This document shows, piece by piece, positions 14,772-24,790 of a DNA stretch of 32,483 bases. The notes beneath the pieces are model-generated. The model was not told the origin of the DNA and made no database searches. It saw only the letters and a program-made list of their open reading frames with translations. The stretch comes from Muribaculaceae bacterium. GTDB taxonomy: Bacteria; Bacteroidota; Bacteroidia; Bacteroidales; Muribaculaceae. Numbering within the stretch: the stretch's first letter is position 1; every line of letters begins with the position of its first letter. The position numbers and the translations under genes are program-made. Location: assembly GCA_029061925.1 (NCBI GenBank), contig JAIDRE010000035.1, positions 1-32,483 of the forward strand, given 5' to 3'.

Positions 14772-15902
14772 ATGGCAGTTGAAATTAAAGAAATTAAGCC
14801 GACCAAAAGTGAGATTACTCGCTTCGTTGAGTTTGGCATTGACTTTTATAAAGGTAACAAATATTTTGTTCCACCGTTGATTATGGACGATGTCAACACT
14901 TTGTTGCCATCAGCCAATCCCGCATTTGAATTTTGTGAAGCTCAGTCGTTTATGGCTTATCGCGACGGTAAGCCCGTTGGACGTATCACCGGAATTATCA
15001 ACCGTGCTGTGAACGAACGCACCGGCGTTCCAACCCTTCGTTTCGGATTCATCGAGTTTATTGATGACAACGAGGTCGTTGACGCATTAATGGATGCGGT
15101 TGAAGACTGGGGCCGCAGCAAAGGTATGAAACGTATCGTCGGTCCGATGGGCTTCACCGATATGGACCACGAAGGAATGTTAACATACGGGTTCGACGAA
15201 ATCGGCACAATGGCTACCATCTACAACTATCCCTATTACCCGGGTCACATGGAACGCCGTGGCATGGAAAAAGAAGCCGGCTGGGTTGAGTTCCGTATGG
15301 AAGTACCTGATGCTTGTCCCGAAAAGATTGTGCGCATCGCCGACATCGTTACCCGCCGTTATGGACTCAAAGTTCCTAAATTTAAATCAAGAGGCGAACT
15401 CGCAAAAAAATATGGTCACGAACTGTTTGAGCTCATCAACGAGGCATACGACAAACTGTATGGCTACTCACCTTTGACTCCAAAACAGATCGACCACTAC
15501 ATTGACCAGTACCTCAAGATTTTGAAACTCAAAGATGTTTGTGTAATCACCGACAAAGATGACAAACTCATTGGTGTAGGCATCTCAATTCCTTCTTTCT
15601 CAAAGGCTCTGCAAGCGTCACGCGGCCGCATTTTCCCGACCGGATGGTATCACCTGCTGAAAGCCTATCTCGGTAAAAACGACTGTGTAGATCTCCTGCT
15701 CGTGGCTATCAAACCTGAGTATCAGAGCCGTGGCGTGAACGCTCTTTTGTTTGCGAACCTCATCCCCGAATACATCAAATCGGGCTACAAGTTTGCCGAG
15801 TCAAACCCCGAGCTTGAAGACAACAGCAACGTTCAAAACCAATGGCAATACTTTGAACGTCGCCAGCACCGCCGCCGTCAGGCTTACGCTAAAGATTTAT
15901 AA
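14772..15902 (+). CDS. GNAT-like N-acetyltransferase superfamily protein, conserved in Bacteroidetes
   Basis: The product has 376 residues. The C-terminal third contains the GNAT acetyl-CoA motif pattern VDLLLVAIKPEYQSRGVNAL, where the Q-S-R-G-V loop binds the pyrophosphate. A downstream FAESNPELEDNSNVQNQW segment and a basic end (RRQHRRRQAY) follow. The N-terminal part (residues 1-140) is the variable Bacteroidetes domain with NPAFEFCEAQSFMAYRDGKP and GPMGFTDMDHEGML. I recognise the family as widely conserved in Bacteroidetes, but no substrate is known to me. It begins the pyrH-frr run, with a 16-base gap to pyrH, and has its own promoter. The start was chosen by the conserved MAVEIKE opening. 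Confidence 0.72.
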   Translation: MAVEIKEIKPTKSEITRFVEFGIDFYKGNKYFVPPLIMDDVNTLLPSANPAFEFCEAQSFMAYRDGKPVGRITGIINRAVNERTGVPTLRFGFIEFIDDNEVVDALMDAVEDWGRSKGMKRIVGPMGFTDMDHEGMLTYGFDEIGTMATIYNYPYYPGHMERRGMEKEAGWVEFRMEVPDACPEKIVRIADIVTRRYGLKVPKFKSRGELAKKYGHELFELINEAYDKLYGYSPLTPKQIDHYIDQYLKILKLKDVCVITDKDDKLIGVGISIPSFSKALQASRGRIFPTGWYHLLKAYLGKNDCVDLLLVAIKPEYQSRGVNALLFANLIPEYIKSGYKFAESNPELEDNSNVQNQWQYFERRQHRRRQAYAKDL

Positions 15903-15918
15903 TCTCAAAATACTCGAT

Positions 15919-16629
15919 ATGGCTACAAAATATAAACGTATATTACTGAAATTGAGCGGCGAATCGCTCATTGGCAAACAAGGCTATGGCATCGATACCG
16001 AACGTCTCGACCAATATGCCCGTCAAATCAAAGATATTGTCAAGATGGGTGTTGAAGTGGCTATAGTCATCGGTGGCGGTAACATTTTCCGCGGACTCCA
16101 GGGTGCAGCCAAAGGTTTTGACCGCATCAAGGGCGACCAGATGGGTATGCTTGCAACCGTAATCAACTCGCTCGCACTCAGCTCGGCACTCGAAGCCAAC
16201 GGTCAACCCGCCGAAGTCTATACCGCAATCAATATGTACCCTATCGGCAAACATTACAGCTATCGTGCTGCTATCGAATCGCTTAAAGAGGGTAAAGTAG
16301 CAATCATGGCAGGTGGAACAGGCAATCCGTTCTTCACAACCGACACCGGTTCGGCTCTACGCGGAATCGAAGTTGGCGCCGACGTGATGCTCAAAGGTAC
16401 ACGTGTTGACGGCATCTATACTGCCGATCCCGAAAAAGACCCGACCGCAACCAAATTTGACAAAATCACATACGATGAAGTGCTTGCACGCGGTTTGAAA
16501 GTTATGGACTTGACAGCTACTGCCCTTTGCAAAGAAAACAACCTCCCGATTGTTGTTTTTGACATGGACACTCCCGGCAACCTTTTGAAAGTTATTGAAG
16601 GCGAGAACATAGGCACATACGTTTATTAA
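15919..16629 (+). CDS. pyrH: UMP kinase PyrH
   Basis: The product has 236 residues from the ATG at 15919. An upstream in-frame extension overlaps the GNAT gene and is rejected because MATKYKRILLKLSGESLIG is the normal N-terminus. The enzyme converts UMP to UDP in pyrimidine nucleotide synthesis and is a homohexamer of the amino-acid kinase fold. Visible signatures are KLSGESL at the nucleotide site, IVIGGGNIFRG, DQMGMLATVINSLAL, GGTGNPFFTTDTGSALRG and GADVMLKGTRVDGIYTADP. Downstream frr is the classic partner. Confidence 0.97.
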   Translation: MATKYKRILLKLSGESLIGKQGYGIDTERLDQYARQIKDIVKMGVEVAIVIGGGNIFRGLQGAAKGFDRIKGDQMGMLATVINSLALSSALEANGQPAEVYTAINMYPIGKHYSYRAAIESLKEGKVAIMAGGTGNPFFTTDTGSALRGIEVGADVMLKGTRVDGIYTADPEKDPTATKFDKITYDEVLARGLKVMDLTATALCKENNLPIVVFDMDTPGNLLKVIEGENIGTYVY

Positions 16630-16659
16630 ATTTGAAATAATAATTAAAACCATAATACA

Positions 16660-17220
16660 ATGACAAATCCCGCAACCTACCTCGGTCCTGCCGAAGAAAA
16701 AATGGAAATGGCAGTAGCTTTTCTCGATGAATCACTCGCCCACATCCGTGCAGGAAAAGCCAATCCTAAAATTCTTGACGCAGTTCGTGTGGAATATTAC
16801 GGTAGCTTGGCTCCCATCTCAAACGTAGCCAACATTTCGGTCCCCGATGCTCGAACAATCGTTATCACCCCATGGGAAAAACCGATGTTCAAAGAAATCG
16901 AAAAAGCTATCATCAACAGCGAACTCGGTATCACCCCCGAAAACAACGGTGAGGTCATCCGCCTTTCTATTCCCCCGTTGACCGAAGAACGTCGTAAACA
17001 ACTCGTCAAACAATCGAAAGCCGAGGCTGAACAAGCCAAAGTATCGGTTCGCAACGCTCGTCGCGATGCTATCGAAGGACTCAAAAAGGCTATCAAACAA
17101 GGTATGAGCGAAGACGTTGAGAAAGATGCAGAAAATGACGTTCAAAAGCTCCACGACAAATATCTCAAAAAAATTGACGAAATTTTCGCAGCCAAAGAAA
17201 AAGAAATCTTAACTGTCTGA
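16660..17220 (+). CDS. frr: Ribosome recycling factor
   Basis: The product has 186 residues, the normal length. It splits post-termination ribosomes together with EF-G. Signatures are [21 protein letters not shown], the TIVITPWEK loop, [20 protein letters not shown] and the C-terminal helix with [13 protein letters not shown]. It follows pyrH after 30 bases, the usual pyrH-frr order. A TAAATTTG box spans the pyrH stop (16627-16634) but lacks a matching -33 element, so a separate frr promoter is only possible. Confidence 0.97.
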   Translation: MTNPATYLGPAEEKMEMAVAFLDESLAHIRAGKANPKILDAVRVEYYGSLAPISNVANISVPDARTIVITPWEKPMFKEIEKAIINSELGITPENNGEVIRLSIPPLTEERRKQLVKQSKAEAEQAKVSVRNARRDAIEGLKKAIKQGMSEDVEKDAENDVQKLHDKYLKKIDEIFAAKEKEILTV

Positions 17221-17241
17221 TTATTCAGATCAATCAACACG

Positions 17242-18021
17242 ATGCAAACAGTCCTTTTTACATCAACAATTTTCGGACCTATCCACAGTCGCCGACTTGG
17301 CGTTTCTCTTGGCGTTAACCTTATGCCGCGCGATGGAAAGGTATGCACCTTTGACTGCCTTTATTGTGAGGCGGGCTTCAATGCTCAGGGACCCGGTAAA
17401 GCGGGGATTCCCGACCGCGCCGAAGTCAAGAAACTCCTTGAACAGAAACTGATTGACATGAAACAAAAGGACGAACCCCTCGACGTCATAACTTTTTCGG
17501 GAAATGGAGAGCCAACTCTACATCCCGATTTCAAAGGAGTCATTGACGACACAATCGAGTTACGCGACCGCTATTTCCCGAACGTCAAAATCAGCATATT
17601 AAGCAACTCAACCCGCATTGATAATCAATCGGTAGTCGATGCTCTCAAACGTGTTGACAACAATATCCTGAAACTCGACTCGGCAATTGATTCAACCGTC
17701 CGATTAATCGACCGTCCGACCTACCCGGCTTACAACGTCGAGTCAATCGTCAATTCAATGAAACAATTTGGCGACGACCTGATTATTCAGACAATGTTTT
17801 TGCGCGGATCTCACGACGGCATAAAAATCGACAATACTACCGAGGCTGAAGTCGATGCGCTCATCGAGGTTTATAAAAAACTGAAACCTCGTGAGGTTAT
17901 GATTTACTCAATCGACCGCAAAACGCCTGAAGAAAATCTTGTCAAAGTCGAAAAAGACGAACTGCAAGAAATTGCTCAAAAAATAATCGACCGGGCGGGT
18001 GTTAAGGTCCAGGTTGCCTAA
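17242..18021 (+). CDS. Radical SAM protein (COG0731-like)
   Basis: The product has 259 residues. The [4Fe-4S]/SAM motif CX3CX2C is C35, C39 and C42 in KVCTFDCLYCEAG. It is preceded by FGPIHSRRLGVSLGVNLMP, which is characteristic of a compact radical SAM family related to wyosine-type enzymes. A DVITFSGNGEPTLHPDF segment (the GGE-like motif) and SILSNSTRI follow. No auxiliary cluster domain is visible. The substrate is unknown; the bacterial members are not known to make wyosine. It starts 21 bases after frr, so it is probably co-transcribed. Confidence 0.85.
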   Translation: MQTVLFTSTIFGPIHSRRLGVSLGVNLMPRDGKVCTFDCLYCEAGFNAQGPGKAGIPDRAEVKKLLEQKLIDMKQKDEPLDVITFSGNGEPTLHPDFKGVIDDTIELRDRYFPNVKISILSNSTRIDNQSVVDALKRVDNNILKLDSAIDSTVRLIDRPTYPAYNVESIVNSMKQFGDDLIIQTMFLRGSHDGIKIDNTTEAEVDALIEVYKKLKPREVMIYSIDRKTPEENLVKVEKDELQEIAQKIIDRAGVKVQVA

Positions 18022-18053
18022 TCCTCGTCCATTTAACTCTACTGTTTTAAAAA

Positions 18054-18962
18054 GTGATAAATACTCCCAAACCCCTGAAAAAGGGTGATAAAATTGCAAT
18101 CGTTTCCCCCGCCGGCATCCCGGTTCCCGCACATGTGAATGCAGCGGCTGACATTCTACGACAACAAGGATATGTAGTCGAGATTATGCCTCATGCACTT
18201 GGTAAATGGGGATCATACAGCGGCACCGACGAAGAACGTTTTGCTGACCTATACGATGCGCTGACCGACCCGTCGGTTCGTGCAGTGTTGTGTGGTCGCG
18301 GTGGATATGGTGTTGTCCATATTCTTGAGCGTCTCGACAAGCTGCCACTGTCAAAAGACCCCAAATGGGTAATAGGATTCAGCGATATCTCGGCTCTCCA
18401 CGCATTGATGCACAAACATAATATCAAATCGGTACATGGATCCATGTGTTCACATATCCAGCTTGGCGAGAGCGATCCCGACAACAAACTCCTTTTTGGA
18501 ATATTGAAGGGTGAACAGCCCAATCTGTTTTGGAAATCATCGTCATACGACCGTCCCGGAGTTGCCGACGGTAAACTGATAGGTGGAAACCTTGCGGTGC
18601 TTGCCGACCTTATCTCAACTCCATACGACTTGTTGCTACCCGACACAATTTTGTTTATCGAAGACGTTGCCGAGCCGATTTACAAAATCGAACGAATGTT
18701 ATACCAACTCGCGCTCAACAACGTTTTGCCAAATTTGAAGGGCCTTATCGTTGGACAATTCACTGAATATAAAGGGGATCACAACTACGAAAAAATGGAA
18801 GACATGATTTCGGAAATGGTTAAGCCCTACAGTTATCCTGTAGCATTTGATGCTCCAATCGGACACGTTTTCCACAACTCACCCGTTATCGAAGGTGCAC
18901 ACGTCACATTACGCGTGACCGCCGACACCGAAGACAATAACTCGATTATTTATTGGCCCTAA
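18054..18962 (+). CDS. ldcA: LD-carboxypeptidase (peptidase family S66, LdcA-like)
   Basis: The product has 302 residues from a GTG at 18054, just ahead of the conserved PKPLKKGDKIAIVSPAG. These enzymes remove the terminal D-alanine from murein tetrapeptides during peptidoglycan recycling. The catalytic triad positions of S66 are present: S110 in VIGFSDISAL, E203 in LFIEDVAEP and H271 in APIGHVFHN. CGRGGYGVVHIL at 80-91 is also typical. There is no signal peptide, so a cytoplasmic role is likely. The 3' end overlaps the convergent aminotransferase gene by 17 bases. Confidence 0.9.
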   Translation: MINTPKPLKKGDKIAIVSPAGIPVPAHVNAAADILRQQGYVVEIMPHALGKWGSYSGTDEERFADLYDALTDPSVRAVLCGRGGYGVVHILERLDKLPLSKDPKWVIGFSDISALHALMHKHNIKSVHGSMCSHIQLGESDPDNKLLFGILKGEQPNLFWKSSSYDRPGVADGKLIGGNLAVLADLISTPYDLLLPDTILFIEDVAEPIYKIERMLYQLALNNVLPNLKGLIVGQFTEYKGDHNYEKMEDMISEMVKPYSYPVAFDAPIGHVFHNSPVIEGAHVTLRVTADTEDNNSIIYWP

Positions 18963-20058
18963 AAAGGTTTACAACTTGGGCTATCTCGCGACATTGACCC
19001 TCGTCAAGATGGTCGCCGATTGGCAGTGAAACACATGTTGCTGCTATCTCGCGAGAGACTTCATAATCCCCATTAAACTCGCCACTACAACAAGGTTGAT
19101 CAATCGCCGCCACGTTGTAGTGGCAGTCTGTTTCTATACCATGTTCCAACAAAAACGCACGAAATAACTCACGGTTCTTTGTTCTGACAACATATTGGTG
19201 ATAGACGTTCGACCCGTCATTATCAAATATCGGCTTTATAATCTCTTGGTTCTCAATTAAGCGGTCGTACAATCCGGCACGTTCAATGCGACGTGCTATA
19301 ATTTCATTAATCGACTCAAGTTTCAGGTTTATTACCGCAGCTTGAATAGCATCCAAACGACTGTTTACACCTTTATATATATTATGGTAGCGACGGTCGC
19401 TGCCATAGTTGGCAAGTGCTCTGATAACATCGGCAAGTTCGGTCTCGGATGTAGCTACTGCTCCACCATCGCCCAATGCTCCAACGTTTTTTGTAGGATA
19501 AAAACTGAACGCCGAGGCGTCACCGAGCGAGCCACAGCAGACCTTACCGACTTTTGCGCCAATTGACTGAGCGCAGTCCTCAACCACCAACAGATTGTAT
19601 TTCTTTTTTAACTCGAAAAGTCTGCTATAATCATACGCAATTTTCCCGTAGAGATGAACGACAATAACAGCTTTAGTTCGGTCTGTTACAGCCTGCTCAA
19701 TTTTATCAAAGTCGATATTCATTGTCAGTTGGTCAGCATCAACCGCAATAGGTTTCAGTCCGGCACGCCATACAGCCAAAACTGTTGCGATGTAGGTATT
19801 AGCCGGCACAATTACTTCATCCCCGACTTTAAGTTTTCCAAGAATTTTATAACCTTCTAAAACTAAAGTCAGTGCGTCAAGTCCGTTGCCGGTTGGAACT
19901 ACATAGTTGGCACCTGAGACATTTTTCATCAACGACTCGAATTGTTCAAGTATTTCGCCCCCTATATAACGACCCGACTCAACCACGCACTGAATTGCAT
20001 GGCAGAGTTGCGGTTCATATAGGTCATTGACCTTTTTCAGGTCAAGAAATTTTATCAT
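18946..20058 (-). CDS. DegT/DnrJ/EryC1-family PLP-dependent sugar aminotransferase
   Basis: The product has 370 residues from ATG 20058. A longer frame to 20139 lies inside the ATPase gene and is rejected because MIKFLDLKKVND is the family N-terminus. The PLP lysine is K190 in FYPTKNVGALGDGGA, and D161 in VVEDCAQSIGA contacts the pyridine nitrogen. These enzymes transfer an amino group to a keto-sugar nucleotide during synthesis of amino-sugars for surface glycans. The start overlaps the ATPase stop as ATGA, an odd pairing for a sugar enzyme. No sugar-nucleotide dehydratase or acyltransferase is adjacent on this side, so the product sugar is unknown. Confidence 0.92.
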   Translation of the reverse strand: MIKFLDLKKVNDLYEPQLCHAIQCVVESGRYIGGEILEQFESLMKNVSGANYVVPTGNGLDALTLVLEGYKILGKLKVGDEVIVPANTYIATVLAVWRAGLKPIAVDADQLTMNIDFDKIEQAVTDRTKAVIVVHLYGKIAYDYSRLFELKKKYNLLVVEDCAQSIGAKVGKVCCGSLGDASAFSFYPTKNVGALGDGGAVATSETELADVIRALANYGSDRRYHNIYKGVNSRLDAIQAAVINLKLESINEIIARRIERAGLYDRLIENQEIIKPIFDNDGSNVYHQYVVRTKNRELFRAFLLEHGIETDCHYNVAAIDQPCCSGEFNGDYEVSREIAATCVSLPIGDHLDEGQCREIAQVVNLFRANK

Positions 20059-22730
20059 TTTTTTGATAGACGATTGATAAATCTCATTACTTCGCCAATC
20101 CAGAGTACAATCGAAGTTGTGCCGATAATCACAAGCCAATCAATGAAACTGATTGGACAAACATTAAAGAAGTTACCGCCGATATTTACAATCACTACCT
20201 GACCAATGAAGATGAAGAACACAATCAACTTAAACTCAGAGCAACCCTTGAGGCTCAAAGCTGACTGCTCGGTTCCAAATGCTCGGGCATTAAACATATT
20301 CCAGAACTGGAGGAACACGAAAATTGTGAAGAACATCGACAACTCAATGGCCGTCAGTGATGACGTTCCGGTTTGCTGAGGCAACCAACTGAACAGATTA
20401 ACAATTGACTCAACACTATATTTTTCAAAAATATGCAACAAGCCAAGCAAAATGACAAAGAAAAGAAGTCCGACGCCGATAATGAAGTTCCACATCGGGC
20501 GATTGATGATAAACTTGCGACGATCGCGCGGTTTGTCTTCCATCACTCGGCGGCTCGGGGGGAGCGATGCCAACGCCATGGCGGCAAAGGTATCCATAAT
20601 AAGGTTTACCCACAACATCTGAGTCACAGTCAACGGGGATTCTGTACCCATAAATGCTCCGGCAAGCACAATTAAGCAGGCTGCCACATTTACGGTCAGT
20701 TGGAACAAAATGAATCGTTGGATATTGCGATAGAGAGAGCGGCCCCACATAACGGCACGACCAATCGAGGCAAACGAGTTGTCAACGATTGTGATGTCAG
20801 ACGCCTCTTTTGCAACCGAAGTACCGTCACCCATCGACAAACCAACATGGGCAGCCTTCAAAGCCGGAGCATCGTTTGTACCATCACCGGTCACTGCCAC
20901 AACTTGATTGTGTTTCTGCAATGTTTCGACAAGTCGTTTTTTATCCATCGGGCGCGCACGGGCAATAATTTTCAAGTCCATTACACGGTCAAAGACTTCC
21001 TCGTCGGTCAATGCGGCAAACTCGGGGCCTGTAATTATATTAATGTCACCATCGGTTGCGTCGTTCCACAAACCGATTTGACGACCGATTTCCTTAGCGG
21101 TTGCGGGGGTATCGCCGGTCACAATCTTGATTGCGATTCCGGCGTCAATAACCTCTTTGACTGCATCGGGGACGTCGGCACGGACGGGGTCAGAGATAGC
21201 GACAATACCGAGGAAAGTCAAATTGTCAGCAACAACTTTTTTATTTTCAATAGCCTTGTCTCCATCGCCAAGTTCCTGGTAGGCAAATGCGAGAGTGCGC
21301 ATCGCCTGGTTTTGGTAAACTAAAAGTTGAGCGTCAATTTCAGCTTTTGTTACTCCCGATGTGTTTTTACACATTCCGAAGATGATTTCGGGCGCACCTT
21401 TGACATACAAAATTTTCTTACCGGTTGACGAATTAACGATAGTCGCCATATATTTACGCTCGGTCGAGAAAGGCAACTCTTCGACGTTTACCGCCTTATT
21501 TTTAAGTTCTTTATAGCTAATTCCCTTCTTATTTAGCCAAAGGAGAAGCGCACCCTCAGTCGGGTTACCGAGAACAGCCGTCTTTTCGCCCGACACATCG
21601 AGTTGAGCAGTCGAGTTAACGGCAATACCTTCATAGATAACATCTTCTGACGGATTACCAAAGAATTTGACATCAGCCACCTGCATTTGATTCTGGGTCA
21701 ACGTACCGGTTTTGTCAGTACAAATCACGGTTGTTGCACCCATCGTTTCGCAGGCGTGCATCTTTCGGACAAGGTTGTTGGTCTTCAACATTCGGCGCAT
21801 CGAGTAGGCAAGCGAAAGATTGACAGCCATAGGCAAACCTTCGGGCACAGCAACAACAATCAACGTAACGGCAATCATTATAGTTTGCAGGAAGTAGGCA
21901 ATCGCAGGCATCAGTTCAAATGGCTCGCCGGCAACAGCGAAATAGTATTGTACCAAACGACCGATAACAATCAATGCACCAATTGCATAGCTGGCTTTGG
22001 AAACGAGCGAGCCGAGACGTTCGAGCTGTTCATCAAGCGGAGTTTTAACGCTGTCATCAATCGTGGCAGCCTTGAATACCTTGCCGTTTTCGGTGTGATC
22101 ACCAACAGCAAAAACTTTCATGACACCGTGACCTTCCATTACCTTTGTACCACGCATCATGTGGTTTGACGGGAAAGTAGCCTCCTTATCAAAATGGGCG
22201 GGATTGGTTGTCTTTTCAGCAAGTGGTTCGCCAGTTAGGGTTGATTCATCAACCGAAAGCATCACCGATTCGAGAAGTTCGCCATCGGCAGGGACTTCTT
22301 CACCGGTAGTTATAACAACGATGTCACCTGTAACAACATCTTTCTTAGGAATCTGCAATGAGTTCCCATCTCGGATTACTTGAACAGGCTCGTCATCATT
22401 AACACGATTCAAAATTTGAAACTCCTGCTCAGCCTTCATCTCAAAATAAAAAGCGAGTCCGGTTGCGAGGATTATTGCTATAAAGATACCGCCAGGTTCA
22501 AAAAACACCGACGGTCCTTGATTGAGGTAGAAAAATTCATAAAGAGAAATCCCGATTGAAAACACTAAGGCAATCAACAGAATAATTATGAGCGGATCTT
22601 TAAACTTGCCCAGAAACTGAGACCAAAGCGACTCCTTTTTTGGAGGGGTCAAGACGTTTGAGCCATATTGTTCACGACTCTTTTCAACCTCAGCCGAGGT
22701 CAATCCTCTATAAGATGTATTTCCTTCCAT
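20055..22730 (-). CDS. Calcium-translocating P-type ATPase (P2B/PMCA-like)
   Basis: The product has 891 residues, normal for P2 ATPases. The phosphorylated aspartate is D339 in CTDKTGTLT. The actuator-domain TGE is at 166-168, PEGLP (membrane-site motif in M4) at 296-300, and TGDGTNDAPALK marks the hinge. M6 has the MLWVNLIMDTFAAMAL pattern of Ca2+ pumps. About ten membrane segments are visible. The probable role is Ca2+ (or Mn2+) export across the inner membrane. It starts five bases after the polyferredoxin stop and overlaps the aminotransferase start, so it lies in the recA-led run. Confidence 0.92.
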   Translation of the reverse strand: MEGNTSYRGLTSAEVEKSREQYGSNVLTPPKKESLWSQFLGKFKDPLIIILLIALVFSIGISLYEFFYLNQGPSVFFEPGGIFIAIILATGLAFYFEMKAEQEFQILNRVNDDEPVQVIRDGNSLQIPKKDVVTGDIVVITTGEEVPADGELLESVMLSVDESTLTGEPLAEKTTNPAHFDKEATFPSNHMMRGTKVMEGHGVMKVFAVGDHTENGKVFKAATIDDSVKTPLDEQLERLGSLVSKASYAIGALIVIGRLVQYYFAVAGEPFELMPAIAYFLQTIMIAVTLIVVAVPEGLPMAVNLSLAYSMRRMLKTNNLVRKMHACETMGATTVICTDKTGTLTQNQMQVADVKFFGNPSEDVIYEGIAVNSTAQLDVSGEKTAVLGNPTEGALLLWLNKKGISYKELKNKAVNVEELPFSTERKYMATIVNSSTGKKILYVKGAPEIIFGMCKNTSGVTKAEIDAQLLVYQNQAMRTLAFAYQELGDGDKAIENKKVVADNLTFLGIVAISDPVRADVPDAVKEVIDAGIAIKIVTGDTPATAKEIGRQIGLWNDATDGDINIITGPEFAALTDEEVFDRVMDLKIIARARPMDKKRLVETLQKHNQVVAVTGDGTNDAPALKAAHVGLSMGDGTSVAKEASDITIVDNSFASIGRAVMWGRSLYRNIQRFILFQLTVNVAACLIVLAGAFMGTESPLTVTQMLWVNLIMDTFAAMALASLPPSRRVMEDKPRDRRKFIINRPMWNFIIGVGLLFFVILLGLLHIFEKYSVESIVNLFSWLPQQTGTSSLTAIELSMFFTIFVFLQFWNMFNARAFGTEQSALSLKGCSEFKLIVFFIFIGQVVIVNIGGNFFNVCPISFIDWLVIIGTTSIVLWIGEVMRFINRLSKK

Positions 22731-22735
22731 TTAAT

Positions 22736-23563
22736 TTATTTTTCAATATCGAGAGCTGTTTCTGTTTTTTTAACCGGTTCAATTGACTGCATCATCGGAA
22801 TCGAAAGCCGATGTTTTCGGGTAGTGTAACTAATTGAATTATCTGGGCAGACATTAACACAGTTAAAACAATTTACACACCGTGAACCATCGACAACATG
22901 ATCGTTCAAATTAATACATTGAGCCTTACAAACATACTCGCACTTCCGGCAATTAGTACATGTATCTGTATTAATATCAAAATGATAGAGCGATCTCCCG
23001 CTGACCACCCCGAGCACTGCGCCGACCGGACATATCGTATTACACCACAGACGACCGCGACGAGCCGACAACCACGCTATCAAAACTAAAATCGATATAG
23101 CAATCGTGAATGAAACCGCCGAGGCAGCAACAAGAGGAGAGAAAATCCTTGTGAAAATTGTATATGGGTCGAGAACTCTAACCGCTATCGTGACACCGAC
23201 AACAAGTGTTCCGAACACCACAATCAGCATCGACATTCTGAGAGTTGAAACGCCGGGAGTATAACGGAATACATTACGATACCTCATTTTACGGGTTAAC
23301 CGAGGAATTCTTAAAAAGATATCTTGCAACGTCCCCAACGGACAAACCGACGAACAATAGACACGTCCAAAAACAAAAGTTACAACAATCCACAAAAGGA
23401 CTGTTGTAACTGATATGAATAATATTGCAGGTATGAACTGTATTCGTTCAATCCATCCTAATTCTATCGAAAAGACGGCTCCAATCCCGGCAGCAAAAGC
23501 CGATGAAATAATCAGCAATGCCACCGAAACTATTATGCGCAGATATTTGAGATATTTCTGCAA
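22736..23563 (-). CDS. Membrane-bound 4Fe-4S polyferredoxin (NapH-like)
   Basis: The product has 275 residues, with about four or five membrane segments. Two CX3CP motifs follow membrane segments (C70/C74 in VYCSSVCPLG and C174/C178 in LWCNTICPVG), as in NapH/NosR/RdxA-type proteins. Two classical ferredoxin motifs come near the end: C202, C205, C208, C212 and C229, C232, C235, C239. It should pass electrons at the inner membrane, but no terminal reductase or partner is adjacent. It lies 20 bases after recA and five before the Ca2+ ATPase. It differs from CcoG, which is longer with a C-terminal Ig-like domain. Confidence 0.82.
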   Translation of the reverse strand: MQKYLKYLRIIVSVALLIISSAFAAGIGAVFSIELGWIERIQFIPAILFISVTTVLLWIVVTFVFGRVYCSSVCPLGTLQDIFLRIPRLTRKMRYRNVFRYTPGVSTLRMSMLIVVFGTLVVGVTIAVRVLDPYTIFTRIFSPLVAASAVSFTIAISILVLIAWLSARRGRLWCNTICPVGAVLGVVSGRSLYHFDINTDTCTNCRKCEYVCKAQCINLNDHVVDGSRCVNCFNCVNVCPDNSISYTTRKHRLSIPMMQSIEPVKKTETALDIEK

Positions 23564-23583
23564 GGGGCTGGAGTGAATTAAAA

Positions 23584-24762
23584 TTAGATTTTATCCATCT
23601 CCTCGTCAATAGAGAAGTCGTCGGGAAGGTCGTCGTCAAAGTCGATTGGATCTTCATCGTTATCTTTTGACTCAGATTCATCAGATTTCTTTGACGTTTT
23701 TTCAGCACTGCCTTTGCCCTGTTTGTCCTTGTTGCGGAGTGCTTCAAGGATGAGAGCGGCGAGTTCGTCTGCAAGTTCGGGGTTATCATCAATCACGCTC
23801 TTAGCCGAATCTCGTCCTTGTGCAATTTTAGAGCCGTTGTAGCTGAACCATGATCCGCTTTTCTTAATAATACCAAGATCAACGCCAAGATCGATAATTT
23901 CTGAGCTACGAGATATACCTTCACCAAACATGATATCAAATTCACAACGTTTGAATGGAGGCGCAACCTTATTTTTTGTGACTTTAACCTTAGTGTGGCG
24001 TCCAAGAATATCATCACCGTCTTTGATCGAGCTTGACGAACGTATGTCAATACGAACTGACGCATAGAATTTCAATGCATTACCACCGGTAGTTGTTTCC
24101 GCAGGTCCAAACATACTACCGATTTTATCACGCAACTGGTTGATAAAGATACAGGTTGTATTTGTACGAGCGATTGCACCTGTGAGCTTTCTCATTGCCT
24201 GAGACATCAAACGAGCCTGCAAACCCATGTTGCGGTCACCCATCTCGCCTTCGATTTCGCCTTTAGGAGTAAGAGCGGCTACAGAGTCGACAACGAGAAT
24301 GTCGATTGCTGACGAACGGATGAGTTGTTCGGCGATTTCAAGAGCCTGCTCTCCGTTATCGGGCTGAGAGATGAGAAGTTCGTCGGTGTTACAGCCTAAT
24401 TTTTCAGCATAGAAACGGTCAAAGGCATGCTCAGCATCTATAATTGCTGCGATACCACCCTGCTTCTGAGCCTCGGCAATAGCATGGATTGCCAAAGTTG
24501 TTTTACCCGATGATTCGGGACCATAGATTTCAATGATACGACCACGGGGAAAACCACCGACGCCGAGAGCATAGTCAAGCCCGATTGAACCGGTGGGAAT
24601 CACTTCGATGTCTTCGACAGCTTCGTCGCCGAGTTTCATAACAGCACCACGTCCATAATCTTTTTCGATTTTCTGCATAGCCTGAGCCAATGCGTTGAGA
24701 CGAGCTTCACGGGGGTCAGCTGGCTGACTAGATTTCTTTATTGCTTTTTTAGGTTTTTCCAT
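23584..24762 (-). CDS. recA: Recombinase RecA
   Basis: The product has 392 residues, somewhat longer than the E. coli protein because of a highly charged C-terminal tail. Walker A is GPESSGKT at 81-88. Other signatures are [34 protein letters not shown] and [14 protein letters not shown]. RecA forms filaments on single-stranded DNA for strand exchange and triggers the SOS response. The tail (about 345-392) is rich in K, then in D and E, and ends [12 protein letters not shown]; such tails tune filament assembly. It has its own promoter with an inverted repeat, and appears to be followed by polyferredoxin, Ca2+ ATPase and aminotransferase genes with gaps of 20, 5 and -4 bases. Confidence 0.98.
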   Translation of the reverse strand: MEKPKKAIKKSSQPADPREARLNALAQAMQKIEKDYGRGAVMKLGDEAVEDIEVIPTGSIGLDYALGVGGFPRGRIIEIYGPESSGKTTLAIHAIAEAQKQGGIAAIIDAEHAFDRFYAEKLGCNTDELLISQPDNGEQALEIAEQLIRSSAIDILVVDSVAALTPKGEIEGEMGDRNMGLQARLMSQAMRKLTGAIARTNTTCIFINQLRDKIGSMFGPAETTTGGNALKFYASVRIDIRSSSSIKDGDDILGRHTKVKVTKNKVAPPFKRCEFDIMFGEGISRSSEIIDLGVDLGIIKKSGSWFSYNGSKIAQGRDSAKSVIDDNPELADELAALILEALRNKDKQGKGSAEKTSKKSDESESKDNDEDPIDFDDDLPDDFSIDEEMDKI

Positions 24763-24790
24763 AAGAATGATAGTTTTATTGTTTATGCCG

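Noticed and set aside
15751-15918. Longer pyrH frame beginning inside the GNAT gene
   Set aside because: It overlaps the GNAT coding region by 150 bases, and the conserved UMP kinase N-terminus starts at 15919.
20059-20139. 27-residue upstream extension of the aminotransferase
   Set aside because: It lies within the ATPase gene, and the family N-terminus (MIKFLDLKK) begins at 20058 with a clear ATGA overlap.
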